Assembly: GCF_910592395.1 (NCBI RefSeq)
Contig: NC_088318.1
Location: forward strand, 14,756,349-14,820,348
From: Lineus longissimus
Lineage: Eukaryota > Nemertea > Pilidiophora > Heteronemertea > Lineidae
Reading direction: 5' to 3'
DNA: 64,000 nucleotides
The notes beneath the pieces were generated by a model, which was not told the origin of the DNA, did not search any database, and was given only the letters and a program-made list of their open reading frames with translations. This document shows, one piece after another, positions 21,830 through 36,300 of this stretch. Numbering within the stretch: the first letter of the stretch is position 1; each line of letters begins with the position of its first letter. Position numbers and translations under genes: made by a program.

Positions 21830-24800
21830 ACAAGATCTTCGTACCATCCCAAGGAAGCCAATTTTCGTAATCCTTCATACTTTCTCCATGGACTGCCCCT
21901 AGTTTTATATTTTGGCGTATCCGAATTCGTATAAAACTACATACGTCCAATGAGACAACTTAAATCAGAACACTGCCCTATCATGTTTTCGAACTACCAT
22001 GTGCATGCGGACACCGGGTACTATAGTGGGCCTACTCCCTTGAATTCCTTTTACCATTTGTGAATGCTGTCTTCCTTTTTATCGTATTTTCCTGCATTCA
22101 ATGTACCATTAATTCAGGAATCTTCTGCAGCATTTGTCGATGTCGATGATTCAGTACCCAGTTCATTTGTTGCTTCAAACTGTACACACGTCATTGTTAT
22201 AAAAGAGCAATAATAATCGATTGCTTGCTGTGCTTTGTGAGTTTCGCATAGGCCTTTTCATCACCTTGATAGCCGTGCGATGTTACTACAGTGCAGATTC
22301 CCCAATATTTAATAATTCATGTGCAAATTTCGTTAGCATCGATAAGCTACACAAATAACTCTCGGGTTTTTACAGTCAATATCTGGAAAAGGATAATGCG
22401 AACAGAGCCTTTGGCAGTACTCTTTTAGCTATGATGCTTGGGTATACCGGGATTCTGTCGTACTTAGTTGAATATCGTGGAATACGTTCCCACCTGTGCG
22501 TAAATTTGACCTTGAAGCATGTTGCGAGGCGTTGAAGTTCTCAGCTGCTAAATTGATTTGTCAAGTCACCATCATTAGTAGAATTTTTCATACTCTCGAA
22601 TATACTGTAAACTCGGAGTTGAACTGCATAGAGTTTTGGTCATGCTTTTATATTCATTAGCCATCATGCCCGTCTACAGGATGCCTTCACACCTTTGCAC
22701 CAAGCCCATGTGTAATTCTTTGACCGTGGAACATTCTGCGAGATAGTTTTTGGTACGTATTAAATCTGTTGGAAAATGCCATCAACAGGCTGATAGAATT
22801 GGTAAAGAAATAGTTTATTTTCAGATGGACACATTTAACTTTGGAATAAAATGCATTTTCACTCTTAAGTTGTTCTTTTTTTACATGGAGAGGTTTATCT
22901 ACCCTTCGACGGGACAAGTCGGCTTACAAAATTAGTATCACCGGATGAATAATCGTTCGAGGTCAAATGTTCTCTTCCAATATCACTAAATGCTTAAAGA
23001 CTGACATTTAAATGACAGAACAGGCCTATCCTAATGGCCTCTCCCAACACGATGCAATAATCAATGAGCGAGATATGCGCCAAGAGTATTATTAGCAATG
23101 TTTTTTTATTTGTTCTCTGTTTGCTTCATGACCAAATCTTATGGAAATGCTATTAAAATACGCAAAATCGTGCTCTTATGCAGTATGACATTCCTTTGGT
23201 GATGACGCATGACCTTGACTCAACAGGGAGGCGCTTGGTAGTCAACGGCGTTGCATCTATAGTTGCTGTTTCGAAATCCGTTCGAACGGTAAAGTTTGAA
23301 GGTAAGCAGAGTCAAATCGTCGATAAAACGCTACGTTTTTTGTAAGGCTTACGAAACCTACCTATATTTAAAACATGTAGACTGTATTGTCCCCGGCACC
23401 GCCTTAGCCCCTCTGTCAGTTCGAAGGTGGTCTCTTCAACAACGACAGTTTCGTTTGGCAGATGATGACGGTATTCTCTACAGAGGGATGCGTGCAAGGG
23501 ATCTCTCGAGAAATAAATCTTGTTTAACGAAAAAAACGTACAAATAAATATAATATGCCGATTCAACATACCAGGAAAACTTATACTTATACATGAAACG
23601 CCTGTCAATGCGAACATTTCCAAGAGCTTTTAAAAATTCTAAGCGAACCGCGCACAGGTTTAGGCGTGAAGAAATCACCGGTCTGATCTTACCCGGTTGC
23701 GGCCGACGATTTACCCACTTTGTTGCAAGTCTGGCTGAACAGCTATATACTGTATTATGCAATGTAAAATGCTGTGATGCAATGCACTCACAGCCATCAA
23801 GTGTAAAAGTTCCAACATCCCTAGTCGGTGAACAAAAGACAATAAAGTAGTACAATGTAATTTTATAATATACATTTATCGCGGCTGAAATTGAATTTCT
23901 GTCACTTGAAGCACTGTGGAAGCTACGTCCGTTATACACTCAGCCCTAAAATCCACATATAAATTTTTAATCAGCTGGGCTCGTTCATGTTAAAGCCAGG
24001 TTTATGCTGGACGATTTTAAAAGTTTCAAGTGCAATTGGTGTGCACAAATAAATGGTACAGTGCACCGTAAAATGTCTTGTATAAAAAATATGAGACGTT
24101 CAGCTCAGAATTTATACATTGGACCGTTAATTGGTTTCGAACCATGTTAAATTATATTGGTACAAAAACAGGTTTCTAGTATGCTAGAAAGCGTACAACG
24201 GGAAGGCACAACCGAAAATCGGAAAAATGGTGCCAGTCTCCAATGAGTCACTATAGTTATATTTCTGAAACCCTTCCAAAAGACGAATTAGTGCGGAAGG
24301 TCTGTGGCCATATAATGGTGTCATCCTGCGCAAATTCAGTTACACGACTCCCAATCAACTCTCATAGCAGCACGAGAACTCTGGAAATTCCTCAAAAACC
24401 GTCCGCGTCTATAAAAAACACTTCATACTTCGTTCATCGTCGTTCGTAGCTCTTCGTAAAGGCTGCGAAATCTGCTTAATACTAACAACACCTAGCAACG
24501 CAATACGACCAGTCAAAGCAAGTCCTCGAACTAGCCAAAACAGATTAAAAGCTTGGATGTAAGGAATCTGCTTACAAACTATCGAAGCACCCGAGCCGAC
24601 CAGAACTTTATCAACAACGAACTTAACTTTTTGAGTGCATTTTCAGTATCTTGAACTTCGATTGCACTTTTACCAAGGCGCTAATGTTTATGGAGCGTTC
24701 GTATCTGAACTCTTCAATAAGAAAAGACGATAAAAAGTATTACAAAGATTGTCAACATACCTTACTCGGTGCACGCAGCATGCCAGCCCATCTTTATCAC

Positions 24801-25325
24801 ACATCTGCGAACGACTGTATTGTTTTCCCAATTCTGTTACCATGGCAATAAAAATGCTTGTCCTCTCGTAGTTAGTTAAGTGGTCGGATCGAAGAGAAAC
24901 GATGTAGACGGGTATTTTGTATTGTATGATTTATTTAAATTCGATATATACATATATACTGCTGTTGTGCGAGTGCGTATATTGTTAAAACGCACTCTAT
25001 TGGCGCCTGCAAACTTTACCAAAATTAGTCACCCATGAGTTTCATGGATGTGATGATATTCAGTGCTTTGTTTTACGACGATAAACTTCCACACAACGAT
25101 TTCCTTATCAGTCTAGTTCGTTTTAGTTACCTCTCAACTTGAAAGGACAACAGCTCTCATTCAACGCGTCGCAGCTTGGGCAGTTGAGAAGCCCTACAAA
25201 GCTTTTTTCATTCCTCGTTTAAACATTTTTCACAAAAAGGTGGCCAAGCTGCAGCAGCCCCGCCCAGATTCGAGAGGACATGGCGTGACCGAAATATCAC
25301 CATGCCATCAAAGTTGATAAATAGG
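21830..25325. other. Non-coding or unidentified; start of the gene-poor half
   Basis: Presumably contains the upstream promoter of the two-pass protein gene. 23250-23950 has more CpG than its surroundings and is open on both strands (minus ORF of 153 codons at 23478-23939, plus ORF of 85 codons at 23593-23850) with donor-like GTAAGA/GTAAAT sites on the minus strand; it could be a 5' exon or promoter. No family recognised. Confidence 0.35.
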
Positions 25326-25329
25326 TAGC

Positions 25330-25800
25330 CAAGAAAGCGCTGCTAAACATAGCGCCTATTGCATCAACTGCAACCAAGAAGCTCTCTCTTGCATCCAAAT
25401 TCCTCAAATCCAATCAAGCTTTGCCAATCATAAAGTCATATAAAATCTACTGCGCCCAAGAAAGCTCTGCGAGGCATAACGTCATACTCTGGGGTAATAC
25501 TCCATCTAGCTGCAACCAAGCTCTGCCGAGCTTGCAAGAAAGCTCTGCCAAGCATAACGTCGAATTCAATCTACTGCATACAATAAATCAATGGCTGTCA
25601 CCATCTATCTGTTCGAAGCTCCAGCATTAAGCGCCAGGATCCACAAGCTGGCTGATGACATCATTGCCTTCTGCCCCCGCCATCCTCGGCCTGGTACAGG
25701 AACATGGCTTCTATTAGGAAACGTAAGCTCCCCGATGACATCACTATTCTCCCCCGACATCCACAACTTTGAACATCGTGATGGCTTCTGTCACTCACCA
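25330..25800. repeat. Degenerate tandem repeats, unit about 78-81 bp
   Basis: CAAGAAAGCTCTGC-GCATAACGTC occurs at 25457 and again at 25535 (78 bp apart), with a decayed third copy near 25331. Immediately right, GATGACATCA-TTCT-CCCCCG-CATCC recurs at 25653 and 25734 (81 bp apart) together with ATGGCTTCT. The two blocks may be one family. Confidence 0.55.
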
Positions 25801-25939
25801 TGTGATGGAGCTCAAGTTATAAACTCGATAAACTGATCAAATTGAAAGACTATTATTGCATAAGTATGAAAACTATATTCAGTGGATAACTTCTGAATAA
25901 AAAATGGGATACTAGCAGTTGACAACTTGGGGTCATTTC

Positions 25940-26098
25940 GTGGTTTGAACTTAAAACTATTTCTGAGTTGGATATATTGTGGTTCGAACTATAAACAATT
26001 TCCGAATTGGATATATTGTGTTTGAACTTAAAACATTTTTCCATCAGGATATACATGTAGTTGTTTGAACTTGAAATAGTTCCCGATTGGATAAATTG
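25940..26098. repeat. 39-bp minisatellite, four copies
   Basis: Units begin at 25940, 25979, 26018 and 26060 (periods 39, 39, 42), with consensus pieces GTGGTTTGAACTTAAAAC, TTTCTGA and TTGGATATATT. Because 39 is a multiple of three, the minus strand reads as a repeated 13-residue peptide; no gene context supports coding. Confidence 0.8.
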
Positions 26099-26109
26099 TT
26101 GTTGCAAAT

Positions 26110-29100
26110 TGTCAACTTTTTAAAATTTGATAAGTAAGCCATCTGATTTGTGTGATCCTTAAGTGGGACGTTTCTTGGGTTTCTCTGCTTCCACGTGCAA
26201 GATAAGTTGGATTAACTCTACTTCTGACTAAGGTAAGAAAAATTATATCCAATAGTACTGTACAGCCGAAGTATAAGTACTAATTTAGCAAACGAACTCT
26301 CCTCCTTTAGCACGTCGTGTCATGAAAACAAATGTATGTGCTTATTATCGTACAAACAAGTACAGATGAACGATGCAGGGTGCTGGCGTGCATACGGTAC
26401 ATTTGAAGTGCGGCGATTTTATTAATATATGACAAACCATTTGTAAGTTCACCTTATCTGATGTTTTACTCAACTGTTAGAGGCTTCCGGCAGATCTTAA
26501 ACAACTTAGGAAGTTCATAAGACAAATAAAATGATTGTTTTTCTCCAGAAATCGGAGAAATTATCATTCCCACTTGACCCCTTTTGCTGTATGCCCTAGC
26601 GCCTACTTTTGCAAGAATGTTCATTTTCATGACCAAATTATAATCAGCACCACTGGTGCCAACAGTACACTTTGTTTACATAGCTACCAATTGCATTCCG
26701 GGTGAAACATTTAATGAAATCAAGCATAAACAAATACTAGCTAACGTTGATATCCGGTATTTCTTCAATAAATAATAAAACTAAACAAACCATTCATCAT
26801 AAAATCATTGATATTTTCCGCGTTTATTAATTAGTTTATGGATTGCGTCTGCCAGATTTGCAAAGGTCATGCAAAGAGATAGATGACCGATTCAATATAA
26901 ATTGTCATGTTTAGTGTGCATATTTCCACTGAATCAATTGTTCTTAAAATTTCCCGCTAGAAAATAATACGGAAATATCCACTTTGGAGAAGAGGAAACG
27001 TTTGCGCAAACTAACGTTGTTCAAGAAAATTGTATAATTGAACTTCAGGACAGGCTATCTATCATTCAGGCTATGCAAATCACAATCACGTGGCTTCTCC
27101 AAACAGGATCAATTAAAAATCATTCAACTGCACTGAACACTTCAGTCTAGAGCGGAATGTTAGGTGTGTCATGTGAAAAATCTGTTACAAGCACAAAATC
27201 AGCCAACGAGCAAATGAACAGTTCATTAGTTGATGGTATTATTTTTTCCTAAAGCGTTTTAAACAAAAAACATATTTTATAGAAAAGAAAATGTTGCCAT
27301 TCCCAGCTCTTATGTTTATCATCAGCTCAGGCCGAATGTTGTCTGCGGTCACTTGAAAAACAACAGCAGGTTCATCATGAGGTTAGTAACCCTATCATGT
27401 ACAACATTTTTGGCAAAGAATGTTGTTTAGGTTGAATGAAAAAGTAGCAACGGATAGTGTTATTCTTAACTGTAACAACATTGTTGTAGACCACCAACCA
27501 GAGCAGGGTTGGTCCGCCTGCAACCAGTGCTGATCATGTTCCATGCTATCAGTTATTTCCTTTCAATATCAACAACGAGACACGGGTTCAGAGACTATTA
27601 GTGTACAGTTTAGAAACTGATGATGGTAGTTTGTGTTTCGCCATCTTTGATCAACATGATAAAGGCATTTTAACCCAATATTTCGACGAACAGGCACCTT
27701 AACCTCATTCGGTGTAACGAGGCCAATAACCTCAACTTGCGCGTAATCGCATTCAGTATCACAAAAAACGTTCCATCTCGTACTCATCCATACTCTCTGA
27801 CAATAGAAACTAAGCTAAACCACTCCATAGACCTGTCACGCCTGAACTAAAGTGTACAAAGTGGTGTTCATAGATAATAGTTCTGCAATTGCTCAAATGA
27901 GCTTCCTGATATAGCATTTTGATAGCTTCCTTGCCTAAAGCAAACTGGTTAACCATATATAATGAAATGAAAGACATGTCCGGTTCAAAAATTTAAAGCA
28001 CCGTGACTATGAAGGTGTGTACGTGGACCAATTTAAGGACTGAGACAACTTTGAGAACATGGTCAGTTTAGACGAAAACACTATCAACTACGACATAGAC
28101 ACAAACAATAGATGCCCACCATCAGATGATAAACATGCCATTCAATCAACCTATATTGGGGGTTTATGGTCTTATGACGCCAAAAGTCAATTCTAGAAAT
28201 TGCAGCCCAGAAGAAAGAGCTAGGATTATTTCCATGGCCTTAAGTTGCCCAGCCTATATCAGGCGTGTCGCAGATTATACATTTTTATCCGAGAGAAACT
28301 CGATATTTACTGCTGAGAAGGATGATTGAAAGATCACTAGTCGTAGCGAAATGCAAAAATTGGCTTTTCATAGCAAATATAAATAAAATATATCCAATGT
28401 GTATCAACATGATTCTCAAAAGTGACAGGCCATACGGCACGTGCTGTGGGGACGCCAACATAGGTCCATGTTTTTATTTTTAAATTTTACACAACTCTCT
28501 TCATTCTGTTATTCGACGCAAGCAAGCTCAACACATCTTCAGCTAAACAGACGGTCGTGACATTACAAAACCACACCAAAATTAAACTGCAACAAAAGCT
28601 CTTAACTTCAAAGCAGTAGGATCCGTTTCTCTGCCAAGCCGTATCATTTCACTGAAAAGTGTTTTTCCGGTGGTAATTCTAGCAGCTATTTCATGTTCGT
28701 TATTATGTGGACTTCTTCACATGCCACTTTCTGGGATTATGATTTTAAAGCCGAGGCAAATGCTGCAGCGTGTTTTTTGTTTCTCTCCATCATCACCAGA
28801 CTGCTAAGCTGGATCTGCAATTTATTCATGGGCACGAGTAGAATTTGGTTACTGCAATTTGGAATTCGAATCGTTCAACTGAAAAATATTTTGACGCGAT
28901 ATTTCAACGTTAAAGGCCAAAACATTTCACATTTCATGTCCGAAATTTGATTAAATTTAAAAATCATAACAAGAAATGATCGTCTAGAGTGGCATAAGCG
29001 ACCAATCCATGAGAAAAGCAGGGGTTAATGTTGGCTTCTCCGGTCCCTTGGATGTAGCTTTACCTGTGCCATGGTTGCGGTAATTTGAACAAAGCTTTGA

Positions 29101-30415
29101 TGTCCCGAGGACAACGAATGAAGATCATTAAGGATTCCCATTTAAATGCTATTTGGTGTTTGATAATGTCAGAACAAAAACAGTGATCAAAGACAAATAT
29201 GACTGATAGATCGGTGGGTTGGCTTTAATACATGGAAGTGCGGTCTTAAAGTCCCTTAAAATGTATAAAAAGTTGTTTTGAAAGTATAGTATCTTTCTCC
29301 ATCACAAGCCGAGTGTGGGATGTGGTACTGACTGGAGAAAATTAAACAGCATCATTCGTCAAATGTATCAAAGCAGATGCTTTTTTACATGGATGAGCGA
29401 GGCATTGACCTAGAGTGCAGGAGACATTGATAAACAAGAGATAGAGGCCAACGACATTCAATATAATTGAAATTTAATGCATAGAAACTAACCACTTAGG
29501 TAAAAATTAGCTACAAGGACATTTCAGAAGAGGTAGAGGCAAGCTAATGAGCTGCCAAAACGGCCGCTTTGGCAAAATCAACAGCTTTTTTATCGACCAC
29601 GTTGAACGGTTTAAAAGCTCTACTCCAAATAAAGATATCCTCATCACCAGATTAAAGCGGGCAACGAGCAGATGATTAAAGTGTTGATTAATAGTGAGGC
29701 AACATTAAATGCTCCTGGGAAAGTGTTTGATTATAGCAACGCGACTCGAATCGGTAATTTTAACATTAATGTTTTACAGCGACTCGGGGATATTATGGAT
29801 TCTAGTAACAGGCGGTGGCGTATGAGAAACATATGTCAAAACATGACAAAAGGATTCATCTCGATTATGAATCTGTGACCGAATTTTATTTTAACAGTTA
29901 CATTAAATGTTCCCAGGGCCTATAAGTACATATATAAGTATAGTGTATCACTAGAAGCTAGCAATATCAAAGCGGTTGGGTTCATACAGTTTCGCTTGTC
30001 ATTTGTGGAACACGATCTGACACCTAAACGTGTACACAGATAGTTGGCAACGACTGTTTGGGTATATGATGCATCCCGGAATCGTCCTCTATACAGGGCT
30101 CCTCCAAGGACCAATTAGCAGCAGTGGGCAGGAATCTAAGTAACTGCAATTGCTTCTCACCTTAACCGTCATCCATACCCTTAACCTCAGCCACTAAAAT
30201 GATCAATTATTATGTCATGAGTTCAATAAAAAAAGAGATTTCCATTTTGCTTGAAGATAAGGTATGTATCATCAAATATCATCTCAATATAGTACAGTTA
30301 TCTTCAAGGGCAACTGCGCAATATGATACTAAATAATGATTAAGTGCTTCATAACAAAAGCAAGCTTCTCTGTAAATGCTCCTCATAATATCTCATTGCC
30401 TCAACTGATGACCCT
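26110..30415. other. AT-rich intergenic, no gene seen
   Basis: Only short ORFs (longest 85 codons), no paired splice sites framing conserved peptide, no repeat array. I see nothing else in it. Confidence 0.4.
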
Positions 30416-30420
30416 ATACG

Positions 30421-30506
30421 GCCCATCCTGGCATAACCAGCGGTTTTCAACATACTGCACCTGTCGATATGAATATGACGATTTTTTTGTAAAGCCTGAT
30501 CTCTTG
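30421..30506. repeat. Dispersed repeat, copy 1
   Basis: CATCCTGGCATAACCA, GGTTTTCAA-ATACT, CGATAT and AAAGCCTGATC occur in the same order and near-equal spacing at 39027-39121. The copies are diverged (roughly three-quarters identical by eye) with small indels, suggesting an old transposable-element fragment. Confidence 0.6.
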
Positions 30507-30628
30507 TTGTAAGGGGTCATAACCAGCCACTATCAGGAAAATGTGAGTAGGACATTTACCAAGAATTTCTTGTGTTAAAGGGAAAGTTCTTCATATAACA
30601 TGAAAAGATGTTACAATCATGTATTAAG

Positions 30629-30679
30629 ACTATCTGTAGTACATGTCATGTACATACAGTACATGACATGCAAGATAGT
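30629..30679. repeat. Imperfect inverted repeat
   Basis: CATGTCATGTAC (30642-30653) pairs with GTACATGACATG (30659-30670); the pairing resumes outside with ACTATCT (30629-30635) against AGATAGT (30673-30679). No flanking direct repeat seen. Confidence 0.5.
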
Positions 30680-30689
30680 CCATTGTTTG

Positions 30690-33600
30690 CTCCCTTTATC
30701 GTACATTTTGAGATTTGCTGGGACGCTTTGCACTGCAATCCCTGGAGTGGAACCAAATATGATTCACAGTGCGGAGTTAAAATGAAACTATAGCCTAGCT
30801 GTATTTTTCGCACATCTAATTGCTACCAAGAAAAAAATGTGAAAATGGTCTGCGCATTATCTACACTGAATCCAAGTTCTGGCAGTTCTTATGGGTTAAC
30901 AATATCATAGTGAAAGTGGCTAAAAACTAGAACATATCCACAAAACCTCTCGTGATTGCCAGATAACACCACAAAGAAAACTGATACTTATACGACTTGG
31001 ATTAAAAGCTTTTTGTGTCATCTCAGATGATATCAGAAAGGAAAAAAAGTATTATTTTTTGTTGTTTCTTAAAAACGGCTCTGTACTGAACGAGGTAAAC
31101 TGGTATCATGGTACAAGGTGTGAAAAATAAAGAAATTACAAGAAGGCTTTTTGGCATCTTAGGCGTATGCCGATGTGTTATTTTATACTTTTCGTACGCT
31201 AGATATAAGTCTCTCTGAAACGTTACAGTGTGACACCACCATTAGCGCCAAAATAAAGGTAATCTCAATCACAATGGTGAAAGCAGATTTGTTTGGTCTT
31301 TTTGGACAAAGAACCGAAAAAGAACAATGGCTATAATATACATAAGTTACATTAGGTCGTATGGAAATTAATCCACAGCACTTGAATGCACTTTAAACAT
31401 TAGTCACCAGCAACCACCAATTTTACCCCTTAGCTACTGCCTAGAGTTCACCTTTAATGCTGTCGAGGTTAACAGTTTTAAAACGCTGTCCTTACATAGC
31501 AAGTATGACTATGCCTTCTAGTTCTAACTGATATTATTGTTGATGTATACTATACAATAACTGCCGAGTTCCTCAGTATACTCGCGTAAAAAACAGGAAG
31601 AATTTCTGCCTTGATGAGCATTACGTTTTTAAAGAGCACGCGAGCTCTGTCTCATTTTGTATAGAGCACACAATCTACCTCCAACTTGCTATTCGAGCAT
31701 CAACAAGCTCAAGACTTTAGATCATTTTTGCCTCAAAGGTTATTCAAAATGAATATAGAAAATAAAGTCTGCAGCATCCTGATGTTTGCACGACAGACGA
31801 TCCTTTTTAGTGATCAAATTGCCACTTAGCAATATTCAAAGCAACAAGTTACCAAGAGCACACGACAGGAGTTGCTCTTTCAGCCAGCTCAAGTGTTGCT
31901 TGTGCATCTTGCTAATTTAAAAAACGAAATAGAAAATTTTCTTTGTTCATAAAATTATCATGCTCCCCCCAAGACATTTGTCAGTGCATGGCTGGCGTCG
32001 TCCTATCGGGGTGACGTAAAAACCGTCTTGTCCCCTAAAGTACATCCCAAAATGAGATTGAAGCAAAACCAAACTTTGAAGAAATCGGCCCAGTAGTTTT
32101 TGCACAGTAGCCCCAAAGGACAGTGAATTTACTGACGAAGTCGACCATAGAGATGCCAGAACATACTAAGTGGTTTCTAAACTGTTCCTATATCGAACAC
32201 AACCAAACCTAAACCATTGAAATTGATATGAAATGCATACTTTCTTTATTGGAAATTTTCAAATTTGTGAACCATCCAAGTTTGCCTTTGAATGCAAAGC
32301 ACTTAGTCAATTTAAAATACCTAATCCCAGTTTGCGCATCAATCAGTCAATGCTGTATCTCAACCCTAAACTTGTCTTCTATTTTGGAGACAAACGATTG
32401 ATTTTATCTTCATCCACTAATGGTTGATTTATCTGTGCTAATGTAGGTTATCGAGAGGGTGCTCGGGGAGAAGGTTTTTATTAAATTTTATGCTAAATTG
32501 TGGACTTGTATAGATTAGATTAGATTAAATGGTAAAGAAATTGATGCTTTTGTGTTATGGGGATTTTCTTGATTAGACATAATGCTTTCTTCGACAATTT
32601 TACAATAACCAGTCTCACGGAAACGACATCACATTTTTCCTTTCACGTTCAACAGGAAATTACCAGCGAAATGAGCAAAATAATTATACGCCAATTGGAT
32701 GTTGAGATGCTTCGATGGACTCTTATCAGCATCATAACAGTATATCGAATATACTGATTATAGTCTTCGTATCACACACACACATACAACTGTGTGGCCA
32801 ATAACAGGGTTGACATTTAATACTCATTCTTGGTGCATATTCTCACAACACTGTCATTTTAGTCAAAAAGGAATTATAAGGGTGAGATGATTACTAGCAT
32901 CATAACCATGTTATGTTTGCTGACCTCACTACGGACATACAGAATTACTATGTTCAACCTGCATATTGTAGTGTACATTTTTGGTGTCACTCAAACGTGT
33001 TTTTCTCTCTCTCAGATTTATCAGAATGTTAGTTAAAACCTCTTTTTATGCTAAACCGACAATATGCATAGCCCTCTCATGCGGGACAATCCCCTGAATA
33101 CAATTAATGAAGCTATCAATTCTTGATGAAACACAACTCTATACATGACAAACACAACTTCGACAACACACAGCCACTCAAAACTAGCTTTGAGCCTCAT
33201 CAACAAATTTCGGTATGGCATTCTTGTTGGCCTTGCGTGATATTGTAAGATATACTGCTTCCACTGATTATAAGGGGTCAAACCGTTAATCTGGAACTTG
33301 TTACTCTTCCGTCCTCTAACGATTATCACCTAATCCAACTGATTATACTTTGCCTAATATACCACACATAACGATAGGTTCCACACCTAACTTCAGCAGC
33401 AGTTCACAAGGTGACACCTCATTAGAAGCTGGACATCCAAAGATGTGACAATTGTAGACATCTCGTGTGTTACTTAATTAAACGGACATGTTGTTTACTG
33501 AAGTGTCATAGCTCCTTGACCAGAAGAAGATGGAGAAATAGCGTGTTCACCAAATGGAAAACGTCCACCTATTCCCAAAGGTTCCCTTATCATGGCAAAT

Positions 33601-36300
33601 AACCAAGGTATGTTGCTTGATGGAAATGTATCTATCCTTTTATCGTGTCACAAACATGGCGAATGGCTTTACTGTAGATGATTCAACTTGATGACAATTA
33701 TATCTTTTGTTGTTCAACCCGGGTTGACTCCAGCAATGAAAGTTGGTGAAATAAAGATTATCTTTGACTTCCTGCCTTGAGGTCGAAAATATATATTTAG
33801 CGGTGTGCAATGTTACATAGGAACTGTTGAAAATAAGTGTTAAGATCATTTTTATATGAGTATGACTTAAAAACAAAAAGAAGGCATTTCTAGCACACCA
33901 TCATGACTGGAGCTGAAATCACCAGAGGGAAATAAAACATCATAATTCGCACTGACAAGTAAGATGTTCGCCATCAAACGTCATTTTGACAGGGCGAGGG
34001 AAATCGATACTTAATAGTGATAATCCCTTCTGGAAAACGATCAATTTATCTTAGAACAGGGCCGTCTGTCATCAGAATTGCCTACTAACCTTGAATAGCT
34101 CAGCAGCTTTATACACTTGGACAAAGAGTAGCTCTAGAAAATAATATTGAATGATGTATTATGCACTAGGAGACAACTAGAAGTCCCAGATTCGACACCT
34201 GCTTTCATGATATATCGGTGCGTCCTGGAATAAATGACCAAACAGGTGGTGGAGGTTGTGTTTATGTGGAACATCCATTCTTAACTTTGCCACTTGTAAC
34301 TACCAGATGACTGCTTTGAAATGGCTTGGTAAATATCTGTAGACGAGCAAGAAGTACATGTATGAAGTAATGAAGCAGGAATCATATGCATTATTCACAA
34401 TCTCCGAGGCGAGGAGACTTTTTCCATTAATCACAATTCCTGAAAAAAATCCGATAGGATAGAAATAGCCAAGTACCAGTAGCACATAAGGCTTTTTTGG
34501 GTCACAAAGTCAAACAGAATGCCGTCCAAAGCCATCAATAACTAAATGAGGATTTACCCGATTGACGGGTCTTCATCGATTTGCTAATCTTAAATCCCTT
34601 TGATGTAATGGAGTCAGAAGGTGGCCAAAGTCAGCTCTTGTAAAAGCAGCTTTAGACAGATTGAATGCCTTCCCTCCTAAGGTGAATGTCGGACCAGATT
34701 TGCACCTGAAGTTAACGAGGTGACTAGCCGCAGAAAAAGCAATGGGAGACTACTGACCCTGGTGTTCGAAATACTAAAACAGGTTGAAGCAAGGTATGCG
34801 ATATGCTTTTGTCGGTTGTCACCTGACTTGCATCATCATGCTGTTATAAAGAAACCTTGAATCTTTGTGAATGATCTGCATGCATTCCAGTGATTTGTAG
34901 GCAGTGATACTGTCAACTAACAGCCAGGTTACCTGCATGGCTTATCATTCTGCGAAGATCAGATACATTTGTTAACAAACATTTCATGAACAAGACATAC
35001 GTTTATGTTTGTTGTCTGGTATGCCTTCCAGATAACAAGTTTGCCCGAACTGCTAATTGCGGACATGACTGTGATATCCTCTCTTCGCCTTCCATTATTC
35101 CTCATTGTATCATATTTCCCTTCTTCATTATTTGTTTACACGAGTTTGTAAAGACCGAGTGTAAGACCTCTTCTTTTCCAATATCATGATATTAAGAAAC
35201 AGGACAGCACATGACACATTTAACGATTTGTTGTGTGAGGCCCCCGTCTAATTTAAACTATTGGAAGGCACTCCTTACTGTTTCTTTTCCATTCCCGACT
35301 GTTAAATGAAATTCTTACAAATCTGAAGGCCTACCTGCCATCTCGACTAAAGGTCACCCGGGGTGGGTGGACTTGACTACATACATTACTATCGAAGGGG
35401 CAATGGTCTTTTTCGGGATACCGGGATAGCCCTTAAATAGAGAAAAAAAACAAACGACGATCTGATAGGCTAAATCAAATTTCCGAGAAAAAAATATCTA
35501 GGTTGGTCCATAAAATACGAAATTACATACATATTTGGCAGAGAATCTATTTTCAGCAAGAGCACTTTTGCGGGATTGTAGGAAATCGCTATTGGAAACC
35601 GGTTACCCACATTCCCCCTTCATTGTTGCTAGTCCCCACTTTAGGTCGAGTGTCTTCTCCTCAGAATGTAGAGACTAAGCGATGCCACTAAGTGTCTGCC
35701 AGACCACTGTAAAATTCGACCTGCTATACATTGAAACATCTACTCAGAACTTTAAGTCATTTGTCAACAGTTTACTGGAAGACGACCATTTCTGTAATGA
35801 AGATATCTAAGAAAACACTTCGCAGGGACAGGATTACCGATGAGTGGAAGGTGGGACAGGCTATGGACAAGAGTTAGTGGAAACCAAGTGGCAAATCCGG
35901 CATGCCCTCAGATAAAATAAGCATTGATTGTGGCGAAGGTGAGGCCGACCCTGAAACACATGGGTCTGTCTGTCGAGACCCTTGTCTTTGAGGCAATTTG
36001 AAGCAACTGCTCAATAACATGGGAGGTGGAGAAAACAGGTGGATGACCCCTGTGCCAGCTGCGGCCATAGGAGATAAATATGTAGGTCTCACTGGAGTCA
36101 ATCGCATCAAAACTTGCTGCTTTTCGATCCACCTCACACCTTCCCAAGATAACCAGACTTCGAGAGATTGTCTCTTGACAATTTCAACAAGAAGGCGATT
36201 GGGACATATCACATCTGAGCCTTGGACATATACTTAATTCCGATCCCCAAGGCATTCTCCAGAAAAGTGGAAGGGTAGCTATAGATTATCTAGTCTAATG
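30690..36300. other. AT-rich intergenic, no gene seen
   Basis: No ORF over 112 codons and no conserved peptide with splice sites. 35870-36240 is somewhat GC-richer and open on both strands (112 codons minus, 79 plus) without any recognisable domain; it may be the eroded end of a transposable element. Confidence 0.35.

Noticed and set aside
23478-23939. 153-codon minus-strand ORF
   Set aside because: No family resemblance; opposite strand equally open; composition mixed with AT-rich hydrophobic runs. Kept only as a note in the intergenic description.
25940-26098. CRISPR-like array
   Set aside because: The units are contiguous with no spacers and the sequence is eukaryotic; it is a minisatellite.
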